A DNA stretch of 33,509 nucleotides, taken from positions 1 to 33,509 of the forward strand of contig JADZEF010000189.1 in the NCBI GenBank assembly GCA_020850695.1, in the 5' to 3' direction. How positions within the stretch are numbered: the first letter of the stretch is position 1; each line of letters begins with the position of its first letter. The notes under the pieces are model-generated. The model was not told the DNA's origin. It saw nothing but the letters and a program-made list of their open reading frames with translations, and made no database searches. This document shows, piece by piece, positions 25,668 through 33,382 of this stretch. The stretch is from Planctomycetaceae bacterium (lineage in GTDB: Bacteria; Planctomycetota; Planctomycetia; Planctomycetales; Planctomycetaceae). A program made the translations under genes and the position numbers.

Positions 25668-25760
25668 TCTTTTCCCGGCTCTCATGGCAACTTCAACGCA
25701 AATGCATGGCCGCACGCTGTCGTGGGATGCGTGACGACTCTCGGCGACAGAGCCGCGGCA

Positions 25761-26048
25761 TCAGCTGTTGGCGGCTGGGGCCGCAGGCTTCGACTCGGCC
25801 TTGCGGTACAGGAGCGTCAGCCGCGACTTGAGTCGAGCCGCCTTGTTGGGGTGGATGAGCCGCTTCGCCGCCGCCTGGTCGAGCGATTTGTAGGCGAGCG
25901 AGAGCTGGGTCTTCGCGTCCGATCCGGTCGCCGCCGCCGTCCGCACCTTCTTGAGGACGGTCTTCAGAGCCGACCGCTGCGTGCGGTTCAGAGCCCGCCG
26001 CTTGAGGTTCTGACGCAGGGCTTTCTTGGCGCTTTGAGTGTTGGGCAT
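25761..26048 (-). CDS. rpsT: 30S ribosomal protein S20
   Basis: S20 binds 16S rRNA early in small-subunit assembly. The 95-residue basic protein is slightly longer than the E. coli one (87). It shows the family start [20 protein letters not shown], the helix [17 protein letters not shown] and the signature [15 protein letters not shown]. The C-terminus ends in an Ala/Pro-rich tail. The gene is monocistronic, as is common for rpsT, with about 355 bases of upstream non-coding sequence. No Shine-Dalgarno site precedes the ATG at 26048. Confidence 0.95.
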   Translation of the reverse strand: MPNTQSAKKALRQNLKRRALNRTQRSALKTVLKKVRTAAATGSDAKTQLSLAYKSLDQAAAKRLIHPNKAARLKSRLTLLYRKAESKPAAPAANS

Positions 26049-26403
26049 AGGACGTTGCGAAATCTACAAGTCTAGTCAGAACAGGAACTTCCGCGGGCAC
26101 GGCCGCGACGGACGCTCGGGTCCGAACCGGAAAGAATCAAGGATGATAGCGGGATGTGCGTTGGGATGCCAGCCTGCCGAGCGGTCTGCTGCCGGACCCC
26201 TGCCGGACGGGCGTAGGCGCGGATTTCTGCATTGCCTGTCGTGGTGGACTTGAGAGACGCGGCGAGGACCTTTCTATAGCAGCCCCGCCTTGTCAAAGTG
26301 CTGCCGCGCGAGCCGCCGATCGGGCCCAAGATCGCAAAGGACATGCCGCTTCCGATCGACCGACACGCCGCTTGCTCGGAAGCCGCCGGAATCAGGCCTT
26401 CGT
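26049..26403. other. Long non-coding region upstream of rpsT
   Basis: This 355-bp region lies between the sulfatase/TPR stop and the rpsT start. On the minus strand TTGACA at 26291-26296 and TATAGA at 26273-26278 are both good boxes, but only 12 bases apart, too short for a standard promoter. If this is the rpsT promoter, the leader would be about 220 bases. A separate TATCAT lies nearer the gene around 26143. Short open frames here look spurious. Confidence 0.4.
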
Positions 26404-28554
26404 TCAGCGAGACGGCTTCCCTGCGGCCAGTTTTCTGGCGCGCTCCAACTCCGCCGCTGCGCGCCGGTCCTGCGGTCGAAGCTCGACCAGCCGCTCGAGA
26501 GGAGCGATCGCTTCGTCCGGGCTGTCGGCAAGAATCAGAAGAATTCCCAGGTTCAGCAGAGCCTCGGTATTCGTCGGCCTGAGCTGCAGCACCTTCCGCA
26601 AAAGACGCTCCGCTTCCTGCGGATCGCGGTTGGCGAGCAACGCCGCCAGGTTGTTCGCCGCCTCAATCGATTCGGGATTGAGCTCGATCTCGCGGCGAAA
26701 CTGCCGCTCGGCCTCTTCGGACTGACCGCTGGCAACGAGCGCATTTCCCAGTGCCGCATGCAGGCCCGGGAACAGCGGGTCGAGCCGGATGGCCTCCTCG
26801 AACTGCGCAATGCCTTCGGCAAGCTCTCCCCGTTGCACCAGAGCCTTGGCCAGGTTGTAACGCGCCGTCGTCGAATCCGGATCGATGCGGACCGCATCGT
26901 CGAAGTGAACGATGGCCTCGGGGAACCGGCCCATCGCAGCGTAGGCCGAGCCCAGATGAATCAACCCGTTCAGAAAGTCGGGACGCTGCTTCAGAGCCGA
27001 CTGATACCACGTCATCGCTTCATTCGTGCGGCCTTGCCGTTCCAGCATTTCTCCGAGAAAGACTTTGGACGCCACATGCGATGGAGCTTCACCGACGATC
27101 CGCCGGAACCGCTCGGTGGCCTCGGCGAGGTTTCCCGCGTCGGCCAGGCGCAGCGCCTTGTCGGCCGCCACGTCATAGGGCAGGAGATCTTTGACATCCG
27201 GGAGAGCCGTCGCGTCGGAGCTGGAAATCGCGTGGTCGGCCCCGCGGAGGTAACCCAGGGATTCGAGCGCCCTTCGCTCGCCCGCCGTCAGTTGGACGCT
27301 GGCCGACTTGCGGGGATTGAGCCGCTTCTCGAATTCCTGAAGTCGGGCCGCCATCTCCTGCGATCGCTCGGCGTTGGATTCCGCCAGATTCCGTTGTTCG
27401 TGAGGATCGGCCTGAAGGTCATACAGTTCGGGGCGTGTCGTGCGGACGTACTTCCACCGCGCGGTGGTCAGACTGCGGAGCGGCGACCAGCCGTTCTGAA
27501 GGAAGGGATCGTCCGTGGCGGCGAGGCTTGGCTTCTCCGGCAACGGGGTCCCCTCCAGGGCCTTTCGGACCGATCGACCGGTGACCGGCTCGGGGAACTC
27601 GAGGCCGAGCAGATCGAGCAGCGTGGGCGTCAGATCGACGAGGGAAACGACGTCCGGCACACGGCGAGGTTCCGAAGAAGACGAAGTCGACCCCCGCGAC
27701 AACCCTTCCGGCAGGCGAACGATCCAGGGCACCCGCTGGGTCGACTCGTAGAGCGTGTAACCGTGGGTGCGCTCGATGTGTTCTTCCAAGCCTTCCCCGT
27801 GGTCGCCGACGACGATCACAATCGAATTCGGAAACCCTCGCTTCTCCAGGTCCTCGACCTGCTGAAGGATTCGCGCGACCTGCCGATCGACATAGGCGAT
27901 CTCGGCATCGTAGGGCCGGTCATGAAAGCGATCGCCGAATTCCTCGACATGGTCGGAATACGGCTCGTGCGGATCGTAGAGGTGCACCCAGCAGAAGACC
28001 GGCGCCGCATGCGGCCGGCCCAGCCACTCGATCGCGGCGTCGGCTGTCTTCCGCCCGTCACGCTGTCGCTGCAGGGAGTTGTCCGTGACATGCCCCGAGA
28101 GGTCATCGTCGTAATGGTCGAAGCCTCGGCCAAGGCCGAATTTCGAATCGAGCACGAAGGACGAAAGAAACGCGGCGGTCTCATACCCGCTCGATTTCAG
28201 CATCTCCGGCAACGTGGGAATCGATTCGTGCAGGCGGCTGCGGCCATTGGTGCGAAGTCCGTGTTCGGCCGGGTAAAGGCCCGTGAGCAGACTGGCATGG
28301 GTCGGCAGGGTGAGTGGAGCGGGGGAAACAGCCCGGTCGAACAGGATGCCCTTGGATGCCAGACGATCGAGCGTCGGGGTGAGCGCGTCGGTGTGGCCGT
28401 AACACCCGATTCGATCGGCACGGGTCGTGTCGAGGGTGATCAGGATGACGTTGGTCGTCGGCGGCCGCTTCCAGAACCGCGCCGTAATTCCAACTCCCAG
28501 CGCTGCCCCGGCCAGAAGGATGACGATTGCGGTGATCCAGCGCCGGCGCGACAT
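26404..28554 (-). CDS. Membrane-anchored sulfatase-fold hydrolase with C-terminal TPR repeats
   Basis: The 716-residue protein has one N-terminal transmembrane helix (about 7-25). An alkaline-phosphatase/sulfatase-fold domain follows (about 33-400). It keeps the metal site LDTTRADR (Asp42) and GDHGEGLEEH (Asp251, His252). The sulfatase CxPxR signature is replaced by TLPTH (82-86), so the formylglycine-forming Cys or Ser is absent and Thr82 aligns with it. About 450-700 are six or so TPR units, for example ALRLADAGNLAEATERFRR and NLAKALVQRGELAEGIAQF (each within one repeat). It may be a phosphohydrolase, transferase or non-catalytic binder; classical sulfatase activity is doubtful. The gene is preceded by asnB on the same strand, 136 bases away. 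Start ATG 28554 lacks a Shine-Dalgarno. Confidence 0.9.
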   Translation of the reverse strand: MSRRRWITAIVILLAGAALGVGITARFWKRPPTTNVILITLDTTRADRIGCYGHTDALTPTLDRLASKGILFDRAVSPAPLTLPTHASLLTGLYPAEHGLRTNGRSRLHESIPTLPEMLKSSGYETAAFLSSFVLDSKFGLGRGFDHYDDDLSGHVTDNSLQRQRDGRKTADAAIEWLGRPHAAPVFCWVHLYDPHEPYSDHVEEFGDRFHDRPYDAEIAYVDRQVARILQQVEDLEKRGFPNSIVIVVGDHGEGLEEHIERTHGYTLYESTQRVPWIVRLPEGLSRGSTSSSSEPRRVPDVVSLVDLTPTLLDLLGLEFPEPVTGRSVRKALEGTPLPEKPSLAATDDPFLQNGWSPLRSLTTARWKYVRTTRPELYDLQADPHEQRNLAESNAERSQEMAARLQEFEKRLNPRKSASVQLTAGERRALESLGYLRGADHAISSSDATALPDVKDLLPYDVAADKALRLADAGNLAEATERFRRIVGEAPSHVASKVFLGEMLERQGRTNEAMTWYQSALKQRPDFLNGLIHLGSAYAAMGRFPEAIVHFDDAVRIDPDSTTARYNLAKALVQRGELAEGIAQFEEAIRLDPLFPGLHAALGNALVASGQSEEAERQFRREIELNPESIEAANNLAALLANRDPQEAERLLRKVLQLRPTNTEALLNLGILLILADSPDEAIAPLERLVELRPQDRRAAAELERARKLAAGKPSR

Positions 28555-28641
28555 CGGACGAATTTCTTTCTGGAAGGATTCCGTGGCGCGTGTCCTTCAC
28601 GGCGTCAGTCACGAGGTTGACGGGGCGCCGTGAGAGGCCTG

Positions 28642-28693
28642 GCGTTGTCGAAACTTGATCTGGACGTCTCGGCGCTTCTTCCCGGAAAGCCTA
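28642..28693. repeat. Decayed relative of the 15070 element beside the asnB stop
   Basis: TGTCGAAACTTGATCTGGACGT near 28646 resembles TGTCGGAAAACTCGATCTGG of the element starting at 15070, followed by the same ACGT. The other end reads GGAAAGCCTA against ACAAAGCTTA, and in both cases the terminal TA forms part of the stop codon of the leftward gene. The copy is short and imperfect. Confidence 0.45.
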
Positions 28694-30709
28694 ACTGTCG
28701 CACCATGTGCGTTGCCATAGCTCGAAGACCAGCAGCGACCAGAGGCGGTAGCTGTGGTCCCAGGTGGAGCTGGTGTGCTCGTCGACCAGACGCTGCACGG
28801 CTTCGGGCTTGAACCAGTCGCGGTCGAGGGCCTTTCGTGAGAGGAGTGTGTCGCGGAGGAGGGGTTGGAGTTCGCCGCGGAACCAGTGGTCGAGCGGGAC
28901 GCCGAAGCCCATTTTTTTTCGCGTCTGGATCGAGGCGGGGAGGAAGTCGCTGAAAGTGTCGAGGAGGATCCGCTTGCCGCGGCGGCCTTTGAGCTTGAGG
29001 TCGAGCGGCATGCGGGCGGCGAGTTCGGCGACGCGGTGATCGAGGAAGGGGCAGCGGGCTTCGAGGGCCGAGGCCATCGTGGCGATGTCGACCTTGGTGA
29101 GGATGTCGCACGGGAGGTACGTGAGGACGTCGGCGCAGGTGGTGCGGGTGACGAAGTCGCGGGTCGGGGCGCTGCGGTAGGCGGCGAGGAGGAACTCGGC
29201 GGGATCGGAGTTGCCGAGGGCCGCCTGGACGCTGTCGGAGAGGAGGTCGCGGCGGCGGGTGGCGTCGAACGTCGAGACCCAGGTGAGGTAGCGGCGCTCC
29301 GGGGGCTCACCAAGCGCGGCGAGGAACCGCTTAATTTTTCGTCGAAACGATTTTTGCCGCACAGACGACGGAATGCGCTGCCAGATTCTTGCCGACGCGA
29401 CGGCGCGCAGCGGTCGCGGGAGGCGATCGAACCGCGCGGCGAGCCGCACGGCCTGGTAGCGGTCGTAGCCGGCAAAGAGCTCGTCGCCGCCGTCTCCGCT
29501 GAGGGCGACGGTGACGTGCTTGCGGGTGAGTTCGGCGAGGGCCATCGTCGGAATCGCCGAGCTGTCGCCGAAAGGTTCGTCGTAGTGCCACACGAGCTTC
29601 GGAAGGACGTCAAGCCCCTTGGGCTCGACCACTAGTTCGTGATGCTCGGTCTTGAGATGGGCGGCGGCTTCTCGAGCGTAGGACCTTTCATCGAACTGCT
29701 TGACCGGGAAGCCGATCGAGAAGGTCTTCACCGGCCGGTCGGAGAGGGACTGCATGAGGCCGGTGATGATCGTCGAGTCAATGCCGCCGGAGAGGAACGC
29801 GCCGAGCGGGACATCGCTGCGCATCCGCAGCCGGACCGCTTCCGTCAGCGTGGCGCGCAGCTCTCGACGCCAGTCGTCCGGCTTCCACGAAGCGGAATCG
29901 TGCGCCGCGCCTGCATCCCCTTCCGAAGCGGCGGTCCCTTCCTGGTAGGGAGGGGACCAGTAGCGGCGGACGGTGATCGTTCCGTCTTCGACCATCAGCC
30001 AGTGGGCCGGGGGGAGCTTTTGATAGCGCTTGAAGATGCACTGCGGGTGCGGGACGTATTGATAGGTGAGGAACGCGTCGAGCGCGTGCGGGTCGATCTC
30101 GCGCGGAGCGCCCGTCACCTGCAGCAGGCCTTTGAGCTCGCTGGCGAACGTCAGCTGCCCCCGGGCGGCTCGATAGAAGAGCGGTTTCTTGCCGAGGCGG
30201 TCGCGGGCGAGGAACAGCCGCTTGGCGCGGTCGTCCCAGAGGGCGAAGGCGAACATCCCCCGCAGCCGCTCGACGCACGCGGGACCATACTGCTCGTAAA
30301 GATGAACGATGGTCTCGGTGTCGCTGTCGGTCCGGAAGACGTGCCCCTGGGCTTCGAGCTCGGGGCGCAGCTCGCGGTAGTTGTAGATCTCGCCGTTGAA
30401 GGCGATCCACACCGTTCCGTCTTCGTTCGAGAGGGGTTGGTGACCGCCGGCGAGATCGATGATCGACAATCGCCGATGGCCGAGTGCTCCGCCGGGGCCG
30501 GACGTTCGTTGCTCGCTCGGAAGGGCCGACGCATCCGACGGCCTGCGCCCACCGATCAGATGCAAGCCAGGGTCGGTTTCGGCCTGCGAGTGATACAGAC
30601 CGAAGTCGTCTGGACCGCGGTGCGCGAGGATCTGCGTCATGCGGCGGAGGTCATCGACCGCGAGCGGCGACGCGTCCTTTCCCCAACACCCCCCGGCGAT
30701 CCCGCACAT
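28691..30709 (-). CDS. asnB: Asparagine synthetase, glutamine-hydrolysing
   Basis: AsnB makes asparagine from aspartate, ATP and glutamine nitrogen. In many bacteria paralogs amidate cell-surface or glycan precursors. The 672-residue product begins MCGIAGG, giving the Ntn nucleophile Cys2 after Met removal. The glutaminase domain (1-220) includes HRGPDD, LGHRRLSIIDL and FNGEIYNY. The synthetase domain has the ATP loop SGGIDST (307-313) and later SGDGGDELFAGY. Residues of about 41-75 are a Ser/Pro/Gly-rich insert absent from standard AsnB. Start ATG 30709 is fixed by the Cys2 requirement. DUF4838 lies upstream and the sulfatase/TPR gene downstream on the same strand, so a surface-glycan role is possible but unproven. 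Confidence 0.94.
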   Translation of the reverse strand: MCGIAGGCWGKDASPLAVDDLRRMTQILAHRGPDDFGLYHSQAETDPGLHLIGGRRPSDASALPSEQRTSGPGGALGHRRLSIIDLAGGHQPLSNEDGTVWIAFNGEIYNYRELRPELEAQGHVFRTDSDTETIVHLYEQYGPACVERLRGMFAFALWDDRAKRLFLARDRLGKKPLFYRAARGQLTFASELKGLLQVTGAPREIDPHALDAFLTYQYVPHPQCIFKRYQKLPPAHWLMVEDGTITVRRYWSPPYQEGTAASEGDAGAAHDSASWKPDDWRRELRATLTEAVRLRMRSDVPLGAFLSGGIDSTIITGLMQSLSDRPVKTFSIGFPVKQFDERSYAREAAAHLKTEHHELVVEPKGLDVLPKLVWHYDEPFGDSSAIPTMALAELTRKHVTVALSGDGGDELFAGYDRYQAVRLAARFDRLPRPLRAVASARIWQRIPSSVRQKSFRRKIKRFLAALGEPPERRYLTWVSTFDATRRRDLLSDSVQAALGNSDPAEFLLAAYRSAPTRDFVTRTTCADVLTYLPCDILTKVDIATMASALEARCPFLDHRVAELAARMPLDLKLKGRRGKRILLDTFSDFLPASIQTRKKMGFGVPLDHWFRGELQPLLRDTLLSRKALDRDWFKPEAVQRLVDEHTSSTWDHSYRLWSLLVFELWQRTWCDS

Positions 30710-30720
30710 GAAATCACTCT

Positions 30721-30836
30721 AAAGTAGCCCTCTTGCTCCGCAAGAGGTGGAGCCGATCGCGCAGCCGAGCTCGAATGAATCTGAATCGCCCCGTGCGCAC
30801 AAGGCTTAACCTCAGGCGGAACCTGAGGGCTACTTT
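30721..30836. repeat. Three-way-junction palindromic element upstream of asnB
   Basis: AAAGTAGCCCTC at 30721-30732 pairs perfectly with 30825-30836. Between them are two more hairpins: an 8-bp stem with a TCC loop (30729-30747) and a 7-bp stem with a 5-base loop (30810-30828). These overlap the outer arms slightly, so alternative folds compete. The element fills almost all of the 133-bp gap between DUF4838 and asnB. Confidence 0.85.
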
Positions 30837-30842
30837 GCCCTC

Positions 30843-33188
30843 TCACTTATCATGATACAGCACGACGGGAGCGATCAATCCGCCCATTCCCAGCTCGTTC
30901 AGATCGGTGCGGTTGGTGAAGACCGCGATCGTGTTCTCGCCACCCGCCTTGACGGCCTCGGTGACGTCGATGGACGCCGGCTGGCAATATCCCGCGAACT
31001 GGTCGACCTTCTCCCCTTTGTCGTTCACCCACGGACAGTGCTTGCCGTTCACGAAGACTTTCGCCGTGCCGTCGGTCGCGCCGAGCCACAGCCAGATCTT
31101 CTTGCCGGCGGGGACTGCGGGGAGCGTGACCTTGTGGCGATACCAGGCGGCCCCCATGTAATTGTGTAGGCCAAGAGCCGACCACGTGTCGATTCCGGGG
31201 TTGCTCGTCTTCCACTTCGAGTCGTCGAACTCGGGCTTCTGCCAGCCGGCGGCTTCGCCTGCCTTGTCCTTGTCGACTTCGAACTTCCACTTCTGCAACG
31301 GAGTGGGGGTGAGGATCGTCTTCTCGCGGGCGATGCGGGCGGCGTCGTTGTGCGTGGCGTCGTAGAACGACTTGAAATAGACGCCGTAGATGCCTTGCGG
31401 GCCGGTCCAGCCCATGCGGCCGAAGGCGAACTGCTTCTCGTACTTCGTGCCGCCGTCGGTCACCCTCTGGATGTAGGCCTTGCTGTCGGCGTCGAGCGTC
31501 GCGAAGCGCCCCTCGTTGAGGTCGGCCCGCATCTTGAGGAACAGCTCGAATGCCTTGAGCGAGTCATCGGCCATTCCGATGCGGAACTTCTCCTCGGGCG
31601 TGACGGCCTTGGCGATCGCCGCGTTCATCAGCTCGCGGGCCTTTCTGATTTTCTCGCCGCCGAACCGCCGCAGGTGTCCGAACCCGCACCCGCTGTACTC
31701 CGGCGTTCCCGTCCAGACATCGTCAATGAAGGTCCAGTAGGCCGCCATCTCCTTCGCCGCATTCCCGTAGAACAGGCGGTGCAGCTCGTCGAAGATGTCG
31801 GCCGGCTTCTGCGTCGGATCCCACGACAGCCGCGTCCCCAGATACAGAGCGTGCATCACCACTTCGAAGTTGGCGAGCGTCTCGGGCTGCCAGTAGCGGC
31901 AGTTGTATTGGAAGGCCGCCGGGACATCGACCGACCATTTCTTGATGAACGGATTCGGGGCGCCGGGCTCGGCCAGGAAGAAGCAGTAATAGTAGTACGA
32001 GACCGCGGGCGTCACCTTGCCCCACTTCTCCAGCAGCTCGCGGAACACCTTGTTGTTGGGCTCGCCGTCGTCCGTCATCGGATGGACGCGGCTGTAGGTA
32101 ATGGGAGCGATCTGCGGGACGAGCGCCGGGTGAAGCTTCTCCCGCACCGGCGGCCGCGTGCTGACGCCGTACGCCAGCATCCCGAAAATCAGGTCGGGAT
32201 ATTTCGGCGAGACGCGCTCGGCAATCCGGTTGCAGAACCACACCTGCCGATCGGTCAGCGAGATCCCTTGAAACGAGGGATCGAAGTCCCCCGCATCGAG
32301 CGCCTGATCCTCTTTCGAATTGTCGTAACCGAGTCCATCCTCGGACGAGAGGGACCAGCTCAGCGTCGCGGGCGCCTTCGCCTGCAACTCGATGAGATGA
32401 TCGCCGATCGCCTCCGGAAGTCCTTTGGCGCTCCATCGCAACCGCACCGGCTGAGGTTTGCCATCGACCGTTCCGACCCACTCCGGATGCGCCTGACGTT
32501 GCTCTTTGCTGACGTAATGCTCCAGTGCATGCCCGGCGCTCAGCAGCAGCCCCCCGAGGCGATTGCGGCGCTGGTAGTGGGGGTCGGCGTACCAGATTCC
32601 ACGGAAGTACGAGTGCGGAGCCTCGGAAACGTCCTGCTCCTTGAGCGAGATCGTCTTGCTGGACGGGATCACTTCGCCGAGGTCGCTCGGCATGAACCAG
32701 CGGCAGCCGAGGTTGTGCAGGAACGTGTAGACCGCATAGCTGGTCGACAGGTCCGACTCGCCCCACAGGCCGACGCCATCCGCCGCCACGACCACCCGCA
32801 ACCCCTGCTTCATCTTTGCGGGCTTCTTCGGCGCACCCCACTTCTTCTCGGCCAGCGAACCGATGAGAATTGGAATTCGCTTCTCTCCGGCCGCGGGTGC
32901 TCCCGCCACGAGATCGACCTTCGCCCCCGAGATCTTTTCGAGATAGTGGGCGAGGTCGATCACCGAGTCGCGAACCCGCAACCGCAATCCCTCGGGCGTG
33001 ACGTCGGTGTAGGCGGTCGTCTTCTCGGGCCGTTTGCCGTCGCCGAGCGTCTCGGCATCCACGAAGATGGCGGCCCGGGCCTGGCCATCCTGAACGAGGA
33101 CAACGTCGGCATGCACCGGGGCCGTCGCTAGAAAGAGAAGGCCGACAGCCAGGCTGCTGATGCCACGAGCAGATCGAGTCGTCAACAC
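30843..33188 (-). CDS. Secreted DUF4838 protein with C-terminal sugar-binding-like domain
   Basis: DUF4838 proteins are common in planctomycetes and Bacteroidetes and are thought to act on or bind carbohydrates; no activity is established. I place the start at GTG 33188, which has GGAG 7 bases upstream and lies just after a good promoter. A longer frame to ATG 33299 would cover that promoter. The 781-residue product opens with a signal peptide (SLAVGLLFLATAPVHA). A domain resembling the N-terminal region of alpha-glucuronidases follows (VIDLAHYLEKISGAKVDLV, ILIGSLAEKKWG). The large DUF4838 region comes next (RWFMPSDLGEVIPS, FGMLAYGVSTRPP, SYYYYCFFLAEPG). A C-terminal jelly-roll is last (about 650-781; WKFEVDKDKAG, AWYRHKVTLP, WLWLGATDGTAKVFVNGK, NTIAVFTNRTD). 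The gene lies upstream of asnB, 133 bases away. Confidence 0.88.
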   Translation of the reverse strand: MLTTRSARGISSLAVGLLFLATAPVHADVVLVQDGQARAAIFVDAETLGDGKRPEKTTAYTDVTPEGLRLRVRDSVIDLAHYLEKISGAKVDLVAGAPAAGEKRIPILIGSLAEKKWGAPKKPAKMKQGLRVVVAADGVGLWGESDLSTSYAVYTFLHNLGCRWFMPSDLGEVIPSSKTISLKEQDVSEAPHSYFRGIWYADPHYQRRNRLGGLLLSAGHALEHYVSKEQRQAHPEWVGTVDGKPQPVRLRWSAKGLPEAIGDHLIELQAKAPATLSWSLSSEDGLGYDNSKEDQALDAGDFDPSFQGISLTDRQVWFCNRIAERVSPKYPDLIFGMLAYGVSTRPPVREKLHPALVPQIAPITYSRVHPMTDDGEPNNKVFRELLEKWGKVTPAVSYYYYCFFLAEPGAPNPFIKKWSVDVPAAFQYNCRYWQPETLANFEVVMHALYLGTRLSWDPTQKPADIFDELHRLFYGNAAKEMAAYWTFIDDVWTGTPEYSGCGFGHLRRFGGEKIRKARELMNAAIAKAVTPEEKFRIGMADDSLKAFELFLKMRADLNEGRFATLDADSKAYIQRVTDGGTKYEKQFAFGRMGWTGPQGIYGVYFKSFYDATHNDAARIAREKTILTPTPLQKWKFEVDKDKAGEAAGWQKPEFDDSKWKTSNPGIDTWSALGLHNYMGAAWYRHKVTLPAVPAGKKIWLWLGATDGTAKVFVNGKHCPWVNDKGEKVDQFAGYCQPASIDVTEAVKAGGENTIAVFTNRTDLNELGMGGLIAPVVLYHDK

Positions 33189-33233
33189 GAGCGGGCTCCG
33201 AAAAGCGTGAGCGACGGTTGAAGCACGACCCCG

Positions 33234-33262
33234 ATCATGGGGCGAGTCACGGGGTGTGTCAA
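33234..33262 (-). promoter_or_regulatory. Sigma-70-type promoter of the DUF4838 gene
   Basis: The minus strand carries a perfect TTGACA (33257-33262) and CATGAT (33234-33239) exactly 17 bases apart. Transcription would begin near 33227, about 40 bases before the GTG start at 33188. The arrangement argues against translation from ATG 33299. Confidence 0.55.
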
Positions 33263-33382
33263 ACGACGAACGGCAACGGATTGTGCACGGTCGGCTCAAC
33301 GAAGTGGCCCACTGGCTCCGCCTGAGTAAAACCGTGCAAAGTGACGACGCCGATGAACTTCAACGCGCGGGCGTGCGAACGG

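Noticed and set aside
26404..28554. A classical formylglycine sulfatase
   Set aside because: The CxPxR signature is absent; the aligned residues are TLPTH, so the modified cysteine or serine cannot form.
26290..28620. A 776-codon plus-strand frame opposite the sulfatase/TPR gene
   Set aside because: The minus strand shows clear domains and TPR repeats; the plus-strand product is Arg-rich without family features.
28609..29613. A 334-codon minus-strand frame rich in Ser, Pro and Thr overlapping asnB
   Set aside because: It is an alternate frame of the well-conserved synthetase domain and is low-complexity from codon bias.
31350..33131. A 593-codon plus-strand frame opposite the DUF4838 gene
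   Set aside because: The composition is that of an antisense shadow; the minus-strand product has a signal peptide, promoter and ribosome site.
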